DNA of 64,000 nucleotides from Halorubrum sp. BV1 (GCF_000746205.1 NZ_JQKV01000002.1:310001-374000), one strand, 5' to 3'. Numbered from the stretch's first letter, positions 17,540 through 26,084 are shown. The notes: generated by a model not told the origin, from the letters alone. Translations and numbers: made by a program.

Positions 17540-18865
17540 ATGTTGCTCGCCGGGACCGTCGTCGTCGACCCGGAGACCGTCGTGCCCGACGGCGCAGTCG
17601 TCGTCGACGGGCGGACGATCGCCGCGGTCGGCGACGCGTCGACGCTCCGTGACCGATACCCCGACCACGACCGCCGCGAGTGCGACATCGTCGCGCCCGG
17701 GCTGATCGGCGGCCACGTGCACTCGGTGCAGTCGCTCGGGCGGGGGATCGCCGACGACGACGCGCTCTTGGACTGGCTGTTCGACGCCGTCCTCCCGATG
17801 GAGGCCGCGATGGACGCCGAGGCGACGCGCGCGGCCGCCGAACTCGGCTACCTCGAGTGTCTGGAGTCGGGAACGACGACGGTGGTCGACCACCTCTCCG
17901 TCCACCACGCCGCGGAAGCCTTCGAGGCCGCGATCGAGACGGGGATCCGCGCGCGGCTCGGAAAGGTGCTCATGGACAGGGACTCGCCGGACGGTCTCCT
18001 CGAAGACACGGAGACGGCGCTCGCTGAGAGCGACGCGCTCATTCGCGAGTACCACGGCGCGGCCGACGGTCGGATCCGGTACGCTGTCACGCCGCGGTTC
18101 GCCATCACCTGTTCTGAGGCCTGTCTCCGCGGCTGTCGCGACCTCGCGGACCGCCATGAAGGGGTGACGATCCACACCCACGCGAGCGAGAACGAAGACG
18201 AGATCGAGGCGGTCGAGGCAGACACGGGGAAACGGAACCTCCTCTGGCTCGACGAGGTGGGACTGACGGGGCCGGACGTGACGCTCGCCCACTGCGTTCA
18301 CACGGACGAGCGGGAGCGCGAGGTGCTCGCCGAGACCGACACGGTCGTCACGCACTGCCCATCGTCGAACATGAAACTCGCCTCGGGGATCGCCCCGGTG
18401 CAGGACTACCTCGACCGCGGGATCACGGTCGCGCTCGGGAACGACGGCCCGCCCTGCAACAACACGCTCGACCCGTTTACCGAGATGCGGCAGGCGAGCC
18501 TCCTCGGGAAGGTGGACGCTCGCGACCCGACCCGACTTCCGGCCGCGACGGCACTGGAGATGGCGACGACGAACGGCGCCCGCGCCGCCGGCTTCGATCG
18601 GCTCGGGACGCTGCGGGTAGGTATGCGCGCGGACGTGATCGGGCTCACCACGGACCGCACGCGCGCCACGCCGATCCACGACCCGCTCTCGCACCTCGTG
18701 TACGCCGCGCACGGCGACGACGTGACGTTCGCGATGGTCGACGGCGAGGTGCGGTACGCCGACGGCGAACACGTCGGAATCGACGCCGAGGCGGTCCGCG
18801 AGCGCGCGACCCGCCACGCGAAGCGAGTGGTCGAGACGGCCGGTATCGACACGGCCTCGCGGTGA
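17540..18865 (+). CDS. Metal-dependent amidohydrolase (5'-deoxyadenosine/S-adenosylhomocysteine deaminase-like)
   Basis: A 441-residue amidohydrolase-superfamily protein. H59-x-H61 (G-G-H-V-H), the mid-protein H-T-H-A-S-E, then A-H-C-V-H, T-H-C-P-S-S-N-M-K-L-A-S-G and the metal aspartate in G-N-D-G give the full mononuclear metal site. The S-N-M-K-L-A-S-G-I and G-N-D-G-x-x-C-N-N segments fit the MtaD/SsnA group that deaminates adenosine-type purines (S-adenosylhomocysteine, 5'-methylthioadenosine, 5'-deoxyadenosine). I cannot pick the exact substrate; guanine deaminase or chlorohydrolase labels are weaker. Monocistronic by spacing. Confidence 0.85.
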   Translation: MLLAGTVVVDPETVVPDGAVVVDGRTIAAVGDASTLRDRYPDHDRRECDIVAPGLIGGHVHSVQSLGRGIADDDALLDWLFDAVLPMEAAMDAEATRAAAELGYLECLESGTTTVVDHLSVHHAAEAFEAAIETGIRARLGKVLMDRDSPDGLLEDTETALAESDALIREYHGAADGRIRYAVTPRFAITCSEACLRGCRDLADRHEGVTIHTHASENEDEIEAVEADTGKRNLLWLDEVGLTGPDVTLAHCVHTDEREREVLAETDTVVTHCPSSNMKLASGIAPVQDYLDRGITVALGNDGPPCNNTLDPFTEMRQASLLGKVDARDPTRLPAATALEMATTNGARAAGFDRLGTLRVGMRADVIGLTTDRTRATPIHDPLSHLVYAAHGDDVTFAMVDGEVRYADGEHVGIDAEAVRERATRHAKRVVETAGIDTASR

Positions 18866-18994
18866 GCTGGCGGGGGATTCCTGGCGCGTTGATACCCGAC
18901 AGCGGACGAATGAAATAAAACTGGGTTGATCCGCATAAATTCGGGCTGAGGGTCTTCCGTGTATATCCGTCTAGGGGCCGTTCGATGAGCCACC

Positions 18995-19987
18995 ATGACA
19001 GACCGACCGCAGACGAATGGCGACGACTCGCACGACGCGTTCACCGACGGCCTCGCCCGACGGACGTTCGTTGCGCTCGGGGCGGGCGCGAGCGTGACGG
19101 CGCTTGCAGGATGTAGCGGAGAGGACGCTCCCGCGTCCACCGACGGCTCGGGCGGCTCGGACGGTTCCGACGGCGGCGACGGCTCGAACACCCTCACCGG
19201 CAGCTTCCGGCTACTCGTCAGCGACGCGCCGGCGGACATTGGCGATTTCGACCGGCTCGACGTCACGCTCGAGGCGGCTCGGCTCTTCGAGGCCGAGAGC
19301 GGCGATGACGGAGACGAAGACGAGGAAGACGCTGAAAACGAGGACGGTGACGAGCAGACTGCTGATGACGAGCAGGGTGGCAACGAGAGCGACACCCAGA
19401 ACGACACCGACGCCGGCGCAGACGGCGGGGACGTCGAAGGCGAGAACGGAGAGGATAACGACGCAAACGAGGGCGGGAACGCGGACGGCGAGGGCGGCGA
19501 CCGGGGCTTCACGGTCATCGATCTCGACGGGGCGACGGTCGATCTCACCCGAGTGATCGGCGACGACGCGACCGCCGTGTTCGACGGTGAGATCCCGGCG
19601 GGAAGCTACGAGAAGATAGCGGTCGACGTCTCCGAGACTGAGGGGGTTGTCGACGGCGAGACCGTCGACGTGAAGCTCCCGAGCGAGAAGCTCCAGATCA
19701 CGAACAGCTTCGAGGTCACGCCAGAGGAACCCGTCAGCTTCGTTTTCGACATCAACGTCGTCAAGCGAGGCCGGACCAACGGGTACATCCTCACGCCCGT
19801 GATCTCGGGGAGCGGCGTCGCGGGGCGCGACGTGAAGGTCAACGAGGTTGACGATGATGACGACGACAGCGAGGGCGACGCCGACGGTAACGAAACCGAG
19901 TCCACTGACGGTGGCGACGGTAACGAAACCGAGTCCGCCGACGGCGACAACGCGGAGAACGGGACCGCCTCCGGGATCGACAGCTAA
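18995..19987 (+). CDS. DUF4382 Tat-type lipoprotein
   Basis: A 330-residue exported lipoprotein: twin arginine R22-R23 (A-R-R-T-F-V-A), hydrophobic stretch and lipobox L-A-G-C with C40 as lipidation site. Past a Gly/Ser/Asp linker is a DUF4382 beta-sandwich (G-S-F-R-L-L-V-S-D-A-P-A-D-I-G-D-F at about 68-84, continuing at about 170-285), found in surface proteins of unknown role. The domain is split by an insert of some 70 acidic residues (about 102-170), and the tail repeats G-N-E-T-E-S. Promoter-like CATAAATTC lies near 18935-18943. Anchored to the outer face of the membrane. Confidence 0.85.
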   Translation: MTDRPQTNGDDSHDAFTDGLARRTFVALGAGASVTALAGCSGEDAPASTDGSGGSDGSDGGDGSNTLTGSFRLLVSDAPADIGDFDRLDVTLEAARLFEAESGDDGDEDEEDAENEDGDEQTADDEQGGNESDTQNDTDAGADGGDVEGENGEDNDANEGGNADGEGGDRGFTVIDLDGATVDLTRVIGDDATAVFDGEIPAGSYEKIAVDVSETEGVVDGETVDVKLPSEKLQITNSFEVTPEEPVSFVFDINVVKRGRTNGYILTPVISGSGVAGRDVKVNEVDDDDDDSEGDADGNETESTDGGDGNETESADGDNAENGTASGIDS

Positions 19988-20109
19988 GGCGGTAGTCCGC
20001 GTCGCTCACCGAATCACGGGTGTTCCAACGCCTTTCGGCGCTTTGTGAATCTACCCGCGTGGTCGTGTCGACGGATGGACTCGCGTATCCGTGTCGTCTG
20101 AGAAACGTC

Positions 20110-20508
20110 CTACGTGGACGTGTCGATCGACGGCGCGGCCACAGAGGGACTCTCCGCCCACCCGCGGGCGGCGGCGGTGTCGTTGAACGCCTCGACGTCG
20201 ACCCCGTCGATGTCGATCGTCCGTTTGAGGTACCGGCGCTTCGATCGCTCGCCGACGACGGCGAACCGCTCTGCGCCGCGAGCGACCGCGATCTGCGCGG
20301 ACTCCCGGAGGGCACGCCGCCCGGCGTCGGAGCACGGACGGCTCGTTCGGACGACGATCACGACGGCGTCGATCGGTCGGTCGGTGGTGGTCCGCCACCG
20401 GTCGAGGAGCGCCTCGGCGTCGTCGGGGCTCAACCCGGTTCCGTGCGGAAACTCGACGACGATCACTCCGTCGTCGGCCCGCAGCGCCCAGCGCTCGCTC
20501 GGTTCCAT
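20110..20508 (-). CDS. STAS/SpoIIAA-like small protein (132 aa), unknown role
   Basis: No named family recalled with certainty. The pattern of beta-strand D-G-V-I-V-V-E-F-P, helix, D-A-V-V-I-V-V-R-T, helix, R-F-A-V-V-G-E-R-S-K-R-R-Y looks like a STAS or SpoIIAA-type alpha/beta fold. The C-terminus is serine/threonine rich. ATG 20508 follows a minus-strand TATA (about 20531-20538) and, further up, a perfect 13-base palindrome at 20560-20572. Probably a single-gene regulatory protein. Confidence 0.55.
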   Translation of the reverse strand: MEPSERWALRADDGVIVVEFPHGTGLSPDDAEALLDRWRTTTDRPIDAVVIVVRTSRPCSDAGRRALRESAQIAVARGAERFAVVGERSKRRYLKRTIDIDGVDVEAFNDTAAARGWAESPSVAAPSIDTST

Positions 20509-20559
20509 GCCCGGTTCTTTCCCCTACCGGATAATAAACCCGCGGAGTGCATTTTCAAT

Positions 20560-20572
20560 TTTGATAATCAAA
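20560..20572. promoter_or_regulatory. Palindrome upstream of the STAS-like gene
   Basis: TTTGAT-A-ATCAAA is a perfect inverted repeat about 25 bases upstream of the minus-strand TATA (GTTTATTAT, 20530-20538) of the STAS-like gene, in an AT-rich patch. It looks like a dimeric regulator site; the regulator is unknown. Confidence 0.45.
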
Positions 20573-20702
20573 GTACACCGGGGGAACAGGCAGAGATCGG
20601 GTGTACAGCCCCACTCGCGTCGTATTGTCGATTCTTCCGAGGACGGTGTCGATCGCGAGAACTGGAGGGGGTATCGGTCGCGGTCGGGAGCGACCCGGCC
20701 GC

Positions 20703-21500
20703 TCACTCGGTCGCCGCGTCGACGACAGCCGCTGCGAGCGCCTCGAACTCGGCGTCGTCGGGGACGACGTCGACGTCGAGTCCGCGGTCGGCCGCCGTCT
20801 CCGCGGTCGGCGCGCCGATGGCACCGACTACCGCCGAATCGAGTCCCTCGATAGCCGCGTCGCGAACGCCCCGCTCCGCGGCGGCCGCGAGGAAGTGCTC
20901 GACCGTAAGCGACGAGGTGAACGCCGCGGCGTCGAGTTCGCCGGCTGCGGCCAGCTCGGCCGACTCGCCGGCTTCCGGCGGACGCGTCAGGCGGTACAAC
21001 ACCGTCTCGGTCGGCTCCGCGCCCGCCGCGCGGAGTCCGTCCAAGAGTACGTCGCTGCCGTGGTCGGAACGAGCCACCTCGACGCGATCGCCCGCGACGC
21101 GGTCGGCGAGCGCCGCAACGAGCCCCGCCGACGTATACTCGTCGGGGACGACGTCGACGGTCCAGCCCGCCGCACGAGCCGCGGCGGCGGTCGCGGGGCC
21201 GATAGTGGCAAGCACCGCGTCGCCGGGGTCCCACCCCGCCGCGGCCGCGAGTTCAACGCCAGTCTTGCTCGTGAGGACGACGAACGGGGCGTCGCTGGGG
21301 ACCGCACCGGTCGGCTCGACGGCGAGCATCGGGTCCGGGACCGGGTCCGCGCCGAGCGACTCCAGATGCGCGGCGGCGGCGTCGATACGCTCGTCGGCCG
21401 GCCGGAACACGGCGACGCTCGGACGGCGAGCGCTGCCGGCTCCGGGTGCGTCGTCGCCGTCCTCGGCTCCGGGCGTGTCGTCGAGGTCTGCGTCGCTCAT
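20703..21500 (-). CDS. hemD: Uroporphyrinogen-III synthase
   Basis: Closes hydroxymethylbilane with inversion of ring D to uroporphyrinogen III. 265 residues with the weakly conserved two-lobed HemD fold: V-A-V-F-R-P near 29-34, F-V-V-L-T-S-K-T-G-V near 73, A-T-I-G-P-A-T-A near 96, and F-T-S-S-L-T-V-E-H-F near 190. Last gene of hemC-cobA-hemD; its ATG overlaps the cobA stop by 4 bases. Confidence 0.9.
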   Translation of the reverse strand: MSDADLDDTPGAEDGDDAPGAGSARRPSVAVFRPADERIDAAAAHLESLGADPVPDPMLAVEPTGAVPSDAPFVVLTSKTGVELAAAAGWDPGDAVLATIGPATAAAARAAGWTVDVVPDEYTSAGLVAALADRVAGDRVEVARSDHGSDVLLDGLRAAGAEPTETVLYRLTRPPEAGESAELAAAGELDAAAFTSSLTVEHFLAAAAERGVRDAAIEGLDSAVVGAIGAPTAETAADRGLDVDVVPDDAEFEALAAAVVDAATE

Positions 21501-22345
21501 ACGGCGTCACCTCCGTCGGCGTCGTCGTGTTCGTTCTGCAGAAACGCGACCACCCGGTCGCGAGTCGCCGCGACGTCGCCGATCACGGTGATCGCGGGCG
21601 GCTCGATCCCGGTCTCGTCGCGGACCTCGACGATCGAACCGAGCGTGCCCGTCGCCACACGCATCTCGGGCCATGTGGCCCGCTCGACCAGCGCGACGGG
21701 GGTGTCGCCGTCGAGTCCGGCCTCGCGCAGCGCCGCGGTGTACCCCGGGAGCTTCCCGACGCCCATCAGCACGACGATGGTGCCGCCGGTCGCCGCGAGC
21801 GCGTCCCAGTCGACCGCGGACTCGTCTTTGGTCGGGTCCTCGTGGCCGGTGACAAAGGAGACGGAGGAGGCGTGATCCCGGTGTGTGACCGGTATCCCGG
21901 CGACCGCGGGGCCGGCGATGGCGGAGGTCACGCCCGGGACGACCTCGAAGGGAACACCGGCGGCCGCGAGGTGTTCCGCCTCCTCGCCGCCGCGGCCGAA
22001 GACGAACGGGTCGCCGCCCTTGAGGCGGACTACCGACTTCCCCTCGCGGGCCAGTTCGACCAGCCGGCGGTTGGTGTACTCCTGCGGGGTCCACTCGCCG
22101 CCGGCGCGTTTGCCCACGTCTTCCCGTTTCGCCTCGGGGATCTCGCCGAGGATCTCCGGGCCGGGAAGCTTGTCGTGAAGCACTACGTCGGCAGACTCGA
22201 TCAGCCGCGCCGCCTTCACCGTCAGCAGGTCGGGGTCGCCGGGACCGGATCCGACGAGGTAGACGGTTCCGACCGCCGACTCGTCATCCGGACTCAGTTC
22301 GTCACCCGGGCTCAGTTCGTCACCCGGACGCGACTCATCACTCAT
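21497..22345 (-). CDS. cobA: Uroporphyrinogen-III C-methyltransferase
   Basis: SAM-dependent C2/C7 methylation of uroporphyrinogen III to precorrin-2, branch point to siroheme, cobalamin and the archaeal alternative heme route. 282 residues: a short acidic leader with repeated S-P-G-D-E-L, then V-Y-L-V-G-S-G-P-G-D-P-D-L-L-T (SAM site), V-V-R-L-K-G-G-D-P-F-V-F-G-R-G and V-P-F-E-V-V-P-G-V-T-S, all hallmarks of SUMT. Its start overlaps the hemC 3' end by 8 bases and its stop overlaps hemD, so the three are one coupled operon. Confidence 0.95.
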   Translation of the reverse strand: MSDESRPGDELSPGDELSPDDESAVGTVYLVGSGPGDPDLLTVKAARLIESADVVLHDKLPGPEILGEIPEAKREDVGKRAGGEWTPQEYTNRRLVELAREGKSVVRLKGGDPFVFGRGGEEAEHLAAAGVPFEVVPGVTSAIAGPAVAGIPVTHRDHASSVSFVTGHEDPTKDESAVDWDALAATGGTIVVLMGVGKLPGYTAALREAGLDGDTPVALVERATWPEMRVATGTLGSIVEVRDETGIEPPAITVIGDVAATRDRVVAFLQNEHDDADGGDAV

Positions 22346-23567
22346 CGTCCGCCTCCGCCCGGGGCACCTCGTCGGTCTCCGCCTCCTCGCGTGCCGCCGC
22401 GATCAGGTCGGCCGCGCCCCGGTCCGCCAGATCCGCCGCGAACGACTCGGCCGCCTTCGCGTGCGACCGGATCGGCAGGTCGCGGGTGTCCGCCACCTCC
22501 TCGGTCCCGTCCGTCGAGAGCACGCGAACCCGCGTGTGGACGTGTTCGCCCTGTACGAGCGCAGAGACGCCGATCGGTGCGACACAGCCGCCGTTGAGTT
22601 CGCCGAGAATAGTCCGCTCGACGGTGACCGCGACTCGCGTGCGCGGGTGGTCGATCGCGGACCGAACCGTCTCGATCACGTCGGGATCGGCCGCGGTGAC
22701 GGCGATCGCCCCCTGCCCGGCGGCGGGAACGAACTCCTCACGGGGGAGCCGCGTGGTCTTGACCTCGTGAAACAGCTCGGAGCGGCGGAGTCCCGCCTCG
22801 GCGAGGACGATCGCGTCATACTCGGTTTCGACCTTGCGTTCCATCGCCGAGCGTTCCAACTCGGTGAGGGAATCGAACCACTCCTCAACGGTGCGTTCGA
22901 ACGTCTCGTCGGAGTCGTCTGCGTCCGCCTCGTCGACCTCATCGCCCGCCTCGTCGTCGAGAGCGTCCCAGTTCGGCTCGTCCGCCTCGGGTGTTCCCTC
23001 GTCGGCAGCACCGTCTCCCCCCGTTTCGGTTGTCAGCGCACTCGCTTCGCCCGAAGCGATCAGTCGCCGCTCGTGTTCGGCCTGTAGTCGGGGTGCGAGC
23101 AGCTTCTCGATCCGGGTGTCGACGTTGCCGCGGAGCGGCTCGACGACGACGTCCGGCCGCGCGGCCTTGAGTTGGGCGGTCCGCCGGAGCGACCCCGTGC
23201 CGACCACCGCACCCGCGGGGAGGTCTTCGATCCCGACTCCGTCGGGGTGGACGAGCACGTCGCCGGCGGGAGCGCGCTCGGGGACGCCCGCGATCACCAC
23301 GTCGTCCATCCCCTCCGTCGGGACGTCCTTCAGCGAGTGGACCGCGAGGTCGGCGTCGCCGGCGAGCACCGCCTCGTCGACGGCGCGGACGAACGCGCCC
23401 GTCCTGCCGAGGCGGTGGATCAGTTCGTCCGGGATCTGGTCGCCGCGCGTCTCGACGCGCCGGATCTCCACGTCGCGCCGGCGGCTCGATAAGGCGTCGC
23501 GGACGGTCCCGGCCTGTTCGAGGGCCAAGTCCGACCCGCGGGTGGCGAGCCTGAGTGTCTCGGTCAT
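22338..23567 (-). CDS. hemC: Hydroxymethylbilane synthase (porphobilinogen deaminase)
   Basis: Polymerises four porphobilinogens into hydroxymethylbilane. At 409 residues it is about 100 longer than usual. It has L-A-T-R-G-S-D-L-A, H-S-L-K-D-V-P (77-83), T-G-S-L-R-R, L-R-G-N-V-D-T-R and the dipyrromethane-cofactor cysteine C328 in N-G-G-C. The extra length is an insertion, roughly residues 157-246, between the K after R-G-N-V and Y-D-A-I-V-L-A-E-A-G-L. It is highly acidic and ends in an amphipathic helix-like V-E-E-W-F-D-S-L segment. Similar inserts occur in haloarchaeal HemC. First gene of the hemC-cobA-hemD operon, TATA-like CTTTTGA near 23593-23599 on the minus strand. Confidence 0.95.
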   Translation of the reverse strand: MTETLRLATRGSDLALEQAGTVRDALSSRRRDVEIRRVETRGDQIPDELIHRLGRTGAFVRAVDEAVLAGDADLAVHSLKDVPTEGMDDVVIAGVPERAPAGDVLVHPDGVGIEDLPAGAVVGTGSLRRTAQLKAARPDVVVEPLRGNVDTRIEKLLAPRLQAEHERRLIASGEASALTTETGGDGAADEGTPEADEPNWDALDDEAGDEVDEADADDSDETFERTVEEWFDSLTELERSAMERKVETEYDAIVLAEAGLRRSELFHEVKTTRLPREEFVPAAGQGAIAVTAADPDVIETVRSAIDHPRTRVAVTVERTILGELNGGCVAPIGVSALVQGEHVHTRVRVLSTDGTEEVADTRDLPIRSHAKAAESFAADLADRGAADLIAAAREEAETDEVPRAEADDE

Positions 23568-23698
23568 ACCGAAGAGAGGTCCCCCGCGTTCAAAAGGGCA
23601 CTAGTTCGGCCGTGACGCCGACGCGCGGGCGGAACGCCGTATCGCGACGCGGCCTCCGTTACACCTCGGTTACGCATCGAGCGGCGGCGCGCCGGTGA

Positions 23699-23719
23699 GC
23701 GGTCGCCGCCGGCGACCGC
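23699..23719. repeat. Perfect 9-bp GC hairpin
   Basis: GCGGTCGCC-gcc-GGCGACCGC, followed by the phrase GAGACCGTCCGCGAGGGACG and GCCGCGAGGCTGGGGAGGCG. The composition is reminiscent of short GC-rich elements that I believe are dispersed in Halorubrum genomes; copy number cannot be tested within this window. Confidence 0.5.
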
Positions 23720-23864
23720 GAGACCGTCCGCGAGGGACGCGGTGAGCGACGCGGGCGACCGGAGGGAACTCCGAGCGAGCCGCGAGGCTGGGGAGGCGTG
23801 AGGTGCGGTGCGGGGCTGCAGTACGGGCTCCGAGGAGCCACCTCGCCGTCGCGGAACTCGTTCA

Positions 23865-23906
23865 GACGCGATCGTCCGGACGCGATCGTCCGGACGCGAT
23901 CATCCA
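23865..23906. repeat. 14-bp tandem repeat, three copies
   Basis: Units GACGCGATCGTCCG at 23865 and 23879, and a variant at 23893 with two changes. Neighbouring units create perfect inverted repeats TCCGGACG-CGAT-CGTCCGGA, so the array can form hairpins upstream of sufS. Confidence 0.85.
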
Positions 23907-23973
23907 GATCAGAGGTACTGGCAACACGTACCGGACCGAAGGTGTGTTAGTGCTCGGGCCCCCATACGGGACA

Positions 23974-25251
23974 ATGGGAGTTCAGGAACAGTACCCGTTC
24001 GACGTGGAGGCGGTCCGCGCCGATTTCCCGATACTCGACCGAAAGGTCGGCGGCGACCCCGAGACCCCGGGGGAGGGCGCAGGCGACGACACGCCGCTCG
24101 TCTACCTCGACAACGCGGCGACCTCGCACACGCCCGATCCCGTCGTCGACACGATCGCGGACTACTACCGCGGTTACAACGCCAACGTCCACCGCGGGAT
24201 CCACCAGCTGAGCCAAGAGGCCTCGGTCGCGTACGAACAGGCGCACGACACCGTCGCCGACTTCGTCGGTGCCGCGGGCCGCGAGGAGATCGTCTTCACG
24301 AAGAACACGACCGAGGCGATGAACCTCGTCGCGTACGCGTGGGGGCTCAAAGAACTCGGCCCGGGCGACAACGTCGTCCTCACCGAGATGGAACACCACT
24401 CGTCGCTCGTGACGTGGCAACAGATCGGCAAGCGGACCGGCGCTGACGTCCGGTTCATAGAGGTCACAGACGAGGGGCGACTCGATATGGACCACGCCGC
24501 GGACCTGATCGACGACGACACCGAGATGGTCTCCGTCGTCCACGTCTCGAACGCGCTCGGGACGATCAATCCGGTCCGCGAGCTTGCCGACCTCGCGCAC
24601 GACCGCGACGCGCTGATCTTCGCCGACGGCGCACAGTCCGTCCCGAACCGTCCCGTCGACGTGACCGAACTCGACGTCGACTTCTTCGCCTTTTCGGGTC
24701 ACAAGATGTGTGGGCCGACCGGGATCGGCGCGCTGTACGGCCGCGAGGCGCTGCTCGACTCCATGCAGCCGTACCTCTACGGCGGCGACATGATCCGGCG
24801 CGTCTCCTTCGAGGAGTCCACCTGGGAGGACCTCCCGTGGAAATTCGAGGCCGGCACACCCTCGATCGCGCAGGGGATCGGCTTCGCGGCCGCGGTCGAG
24901 TACCTAGAGGAGATCGGGATGGAGCGGATCGAAGCCCACGAGAACCTGCTCGCTGAGTACGCGTACGACGAGCTGTCCGCGCTCGGCGGCGTCGAGATCT
25001 ACGGTCCACCCGGTGACGACCGCGGCGGACTCGTCTCGTTCAACGTGGAGGGCGTTCACGCCCACGACCTCTCAAGCATCCTGAACGACTACGGCGTCGC
25101 GATCCGCGCCGGCGACCACTGCACCCAGCCGCTACACGACACGCTCGGCATCTCCGCCTCGGCGCGCGCGTCCTTCTACGTCTACAACACCGTCGAGGAA
25201 GTCGACGCCTTTGTCGACGCGGTCGGCGAGGCGCAAGACCTGTTCGCCTGA
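23974..25251 (+). CDS. sufS: Cysteine desulfurase
   Basis: PLP enzyme that mobilises sulfur from cysteine as persulfide for Fe-S cluster assembly. 425 residues: Y-L-D-N-A-A-T-S-H near 46-54, N-A-N-V-H-R-G-I-H, E-M-E-H-H-S-S-L-V (histidine stacking on PLP), F-S-G-H-K with PLP lysine K244, and catalytic C383 in R-A-G-D-H-C-T-Q-P, the SufS (class II) form. ATG 23974 gives M-G-V-Q-E-Q-Y-P-F, the usual haloarchaeal start. sufU lies 900 bases downstream with a receiver gene between. Confidence 0.95.
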   Translation: MGVQEQYPFDVEAVRADFPILDRKVGGDPETPGEGAGDDTPLVYLDNAATSHTPDPVVDTIADYYRGYNANVHRGIHQLSQEASVAYEQAHDTVADFVGAAGREEIVFTKNTTEAMNLVAYAWGLKELGPGDNVVLTEMEHHSSLVTWQQIGKRTGADVRFIEVTDEGRLDMDHAADLIDDDTEMVSVVHVSNALGTINPVRELADLAHDRDALIFADGAQSVPNRPVDVTELDVDFFAFSGHKMCGPTGIGALYGREALLDSMQPYLYGGDMIRRVSFEESTWEDLPWKFEAGTPSIAQGIGFAAAVEYLEEIGMERIEAHENLLAEYAYDELSALGGVEIYGPPGDDRGGLVSFNVEGVHAHDLSSILNDYGVAIRAGDHCTQPLHDTLGISASARASFYVYNTVEEVDAFVDAVGEAQDLFA

Positions 25252-25287
25252 CGCCTCGATTTTATCAATCCACCCTCTCAGACCGTC

Positions 25288-25292
25288 TTTTT
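25288..25292 (+). terminator. T-run terminator after sufS
   Basis: TTTTT 37 bases after the sufS stop codon; a further TTTTA is at 25260-25264. Suggests sufS is transcribed alone. Confidence 0.4.
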
Positions 25293-25307
25293 GCTCCACG
25301 CGGACGA

Positions 25308-25333
25308 TTAAACGGGTTTAATCCGGCTTAATC
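25308..25333 (+). promoter_or_regulatory. Tandem TTTAATCC/CTTAATCC motif before the receiver gene
   Basis: GGTTTAATCC and GGCTTAATCC stand head to tail in the sufS to receiver intergenic region, about 220 bases before the receiver ATG. It could be an operator or two TATA-like elements. Confidence 0.3.
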
Positions 25334-25538
25334 CGGACTGAGTATCTCTACGGTATACCCGTAGGGCGTGCATTTGGGAAACCGTGATGACACCGATCGG
25401 GAGGACAACCACCGATCGCTCTCCGGACGCTCCAGCCGGTGGCTTCCGGCGGGGAGCGATCATGGCATTCGGCGAGCGTATGAGCGCGACGAGATCCGCC
25501 GCAGTCGCTCGAAGGTGTCTGGCAGATATCACCACATC

Positions 25539-26084
25539 ATGAGTAACTACACACCGGCACCCACCGCAACCACTGTCCAGACGGATACGCACACCGCTGC
25601 CGGCGGTTCGTCAGACGAGGTCGACACCGTCGTCCTGCTTCACGTCGAACCGGACGCCCGCTCCGCGGAGCTGTTCGCGACGTTCGCGGAACGGCTCACG
25701 GAGGGGTTCACGGTCCGGTCGGTCGACGGGATGGAGCCGGCGCTCGACGCGGCCGACGATGTCGACTGTGTCGTGACCGAACAGCGACTTCCGGACGCCT
25801 CCGGCGTCGATCTGGTCGAGCGACTTCGGAGTCGAGGCGTCGACATCCCGGTCGTGTTTCACACCACCTGCCGCAAAGACGAGATGGGAGCGCGGGCGCT
25901 CGCGGCCGGCGCGGACGCCTACTTCCCAAAGCAGCCGGAGCGCGGTCAGTACGACCGTATCCTCGACCGGCTCCGCGAGCTCGTCGACGACGTGTCGGAG
26001 ACCGACACGGCGACCACGACGACACCGGAGTCGTCCGCGCCGGCTCGGGAACCGTCCGCGAGACGGCCGTCGTCAGAGGAGTAA
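25539..26084 (+). CDS. Receiver-domain protein with Glu in place of the phospho-acceptor Asp
   Basis: A 181-residue stand-alone response-regulator receiver. After a Thr-rich N-terminus (1-28) comes the alpha/beta receiver: V-V-L-L-H-V-E-P-D with the acidic pair E37/D39, D-C-V-V-T-E-Q-R-L-P-D-A-S-G where the normal acceptor aspartate is E81, and Y-F-P-K-Q-P with the conserved lysine. The C-terminal tail (about 150-181) is Thr/Ser/Pro rich. The Glu may mimic permanent phosphorylation, or the domain may only bind partners. It lies between sufS and sufU; whether it serves Fe-S assembly is unknown. Confidence 0.75.
   Translation: MSNYTPAPTATTVQTDTHTAAGGSSDEVDTVVLLHVEPDARSAELFATFAERLTEGFTVRSVDGMEPALDAADDVDCVVTEQRLPDASGVDLVERLRSRGVDIPVVFHTTCRKDEMGARALAAGADAYFPKQPERGQYDRILDRLRELVDDVSETDTATTTTPESSAPAREPSARRPSSEE

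Larger units (their letters stand above)
23568..23973. other. Intergenic region between hemC and sufS with repeats, no gene
   Basis: 406 bases between divergent hemC and sufS. It holds the hemC promoter near 23595, a GC-rich stretch (23680-23830) with a perfect 9-bp hairpin, a 14-bp tandem repeat (23865-23906) and a possible sufS TATA GTGTTAGT at 23943-23950, about 27 bases before the sufS ATG. An ORF runs through it in frame with sufS, but those residues do not resemble the family. Confidence 0.6.

Noticed and set aside
20020..21875. Long plus-strand frames across hemD and cobA
   Set aside because: Opposite strand of the hem operon, Ser/Arg/Ala low complexity, no start signals.
23803..23973. 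57-codon N-terminal extension of SufS
   Set aside because: It translates the tandem repeats and does not resemble cysteine desulfurases.
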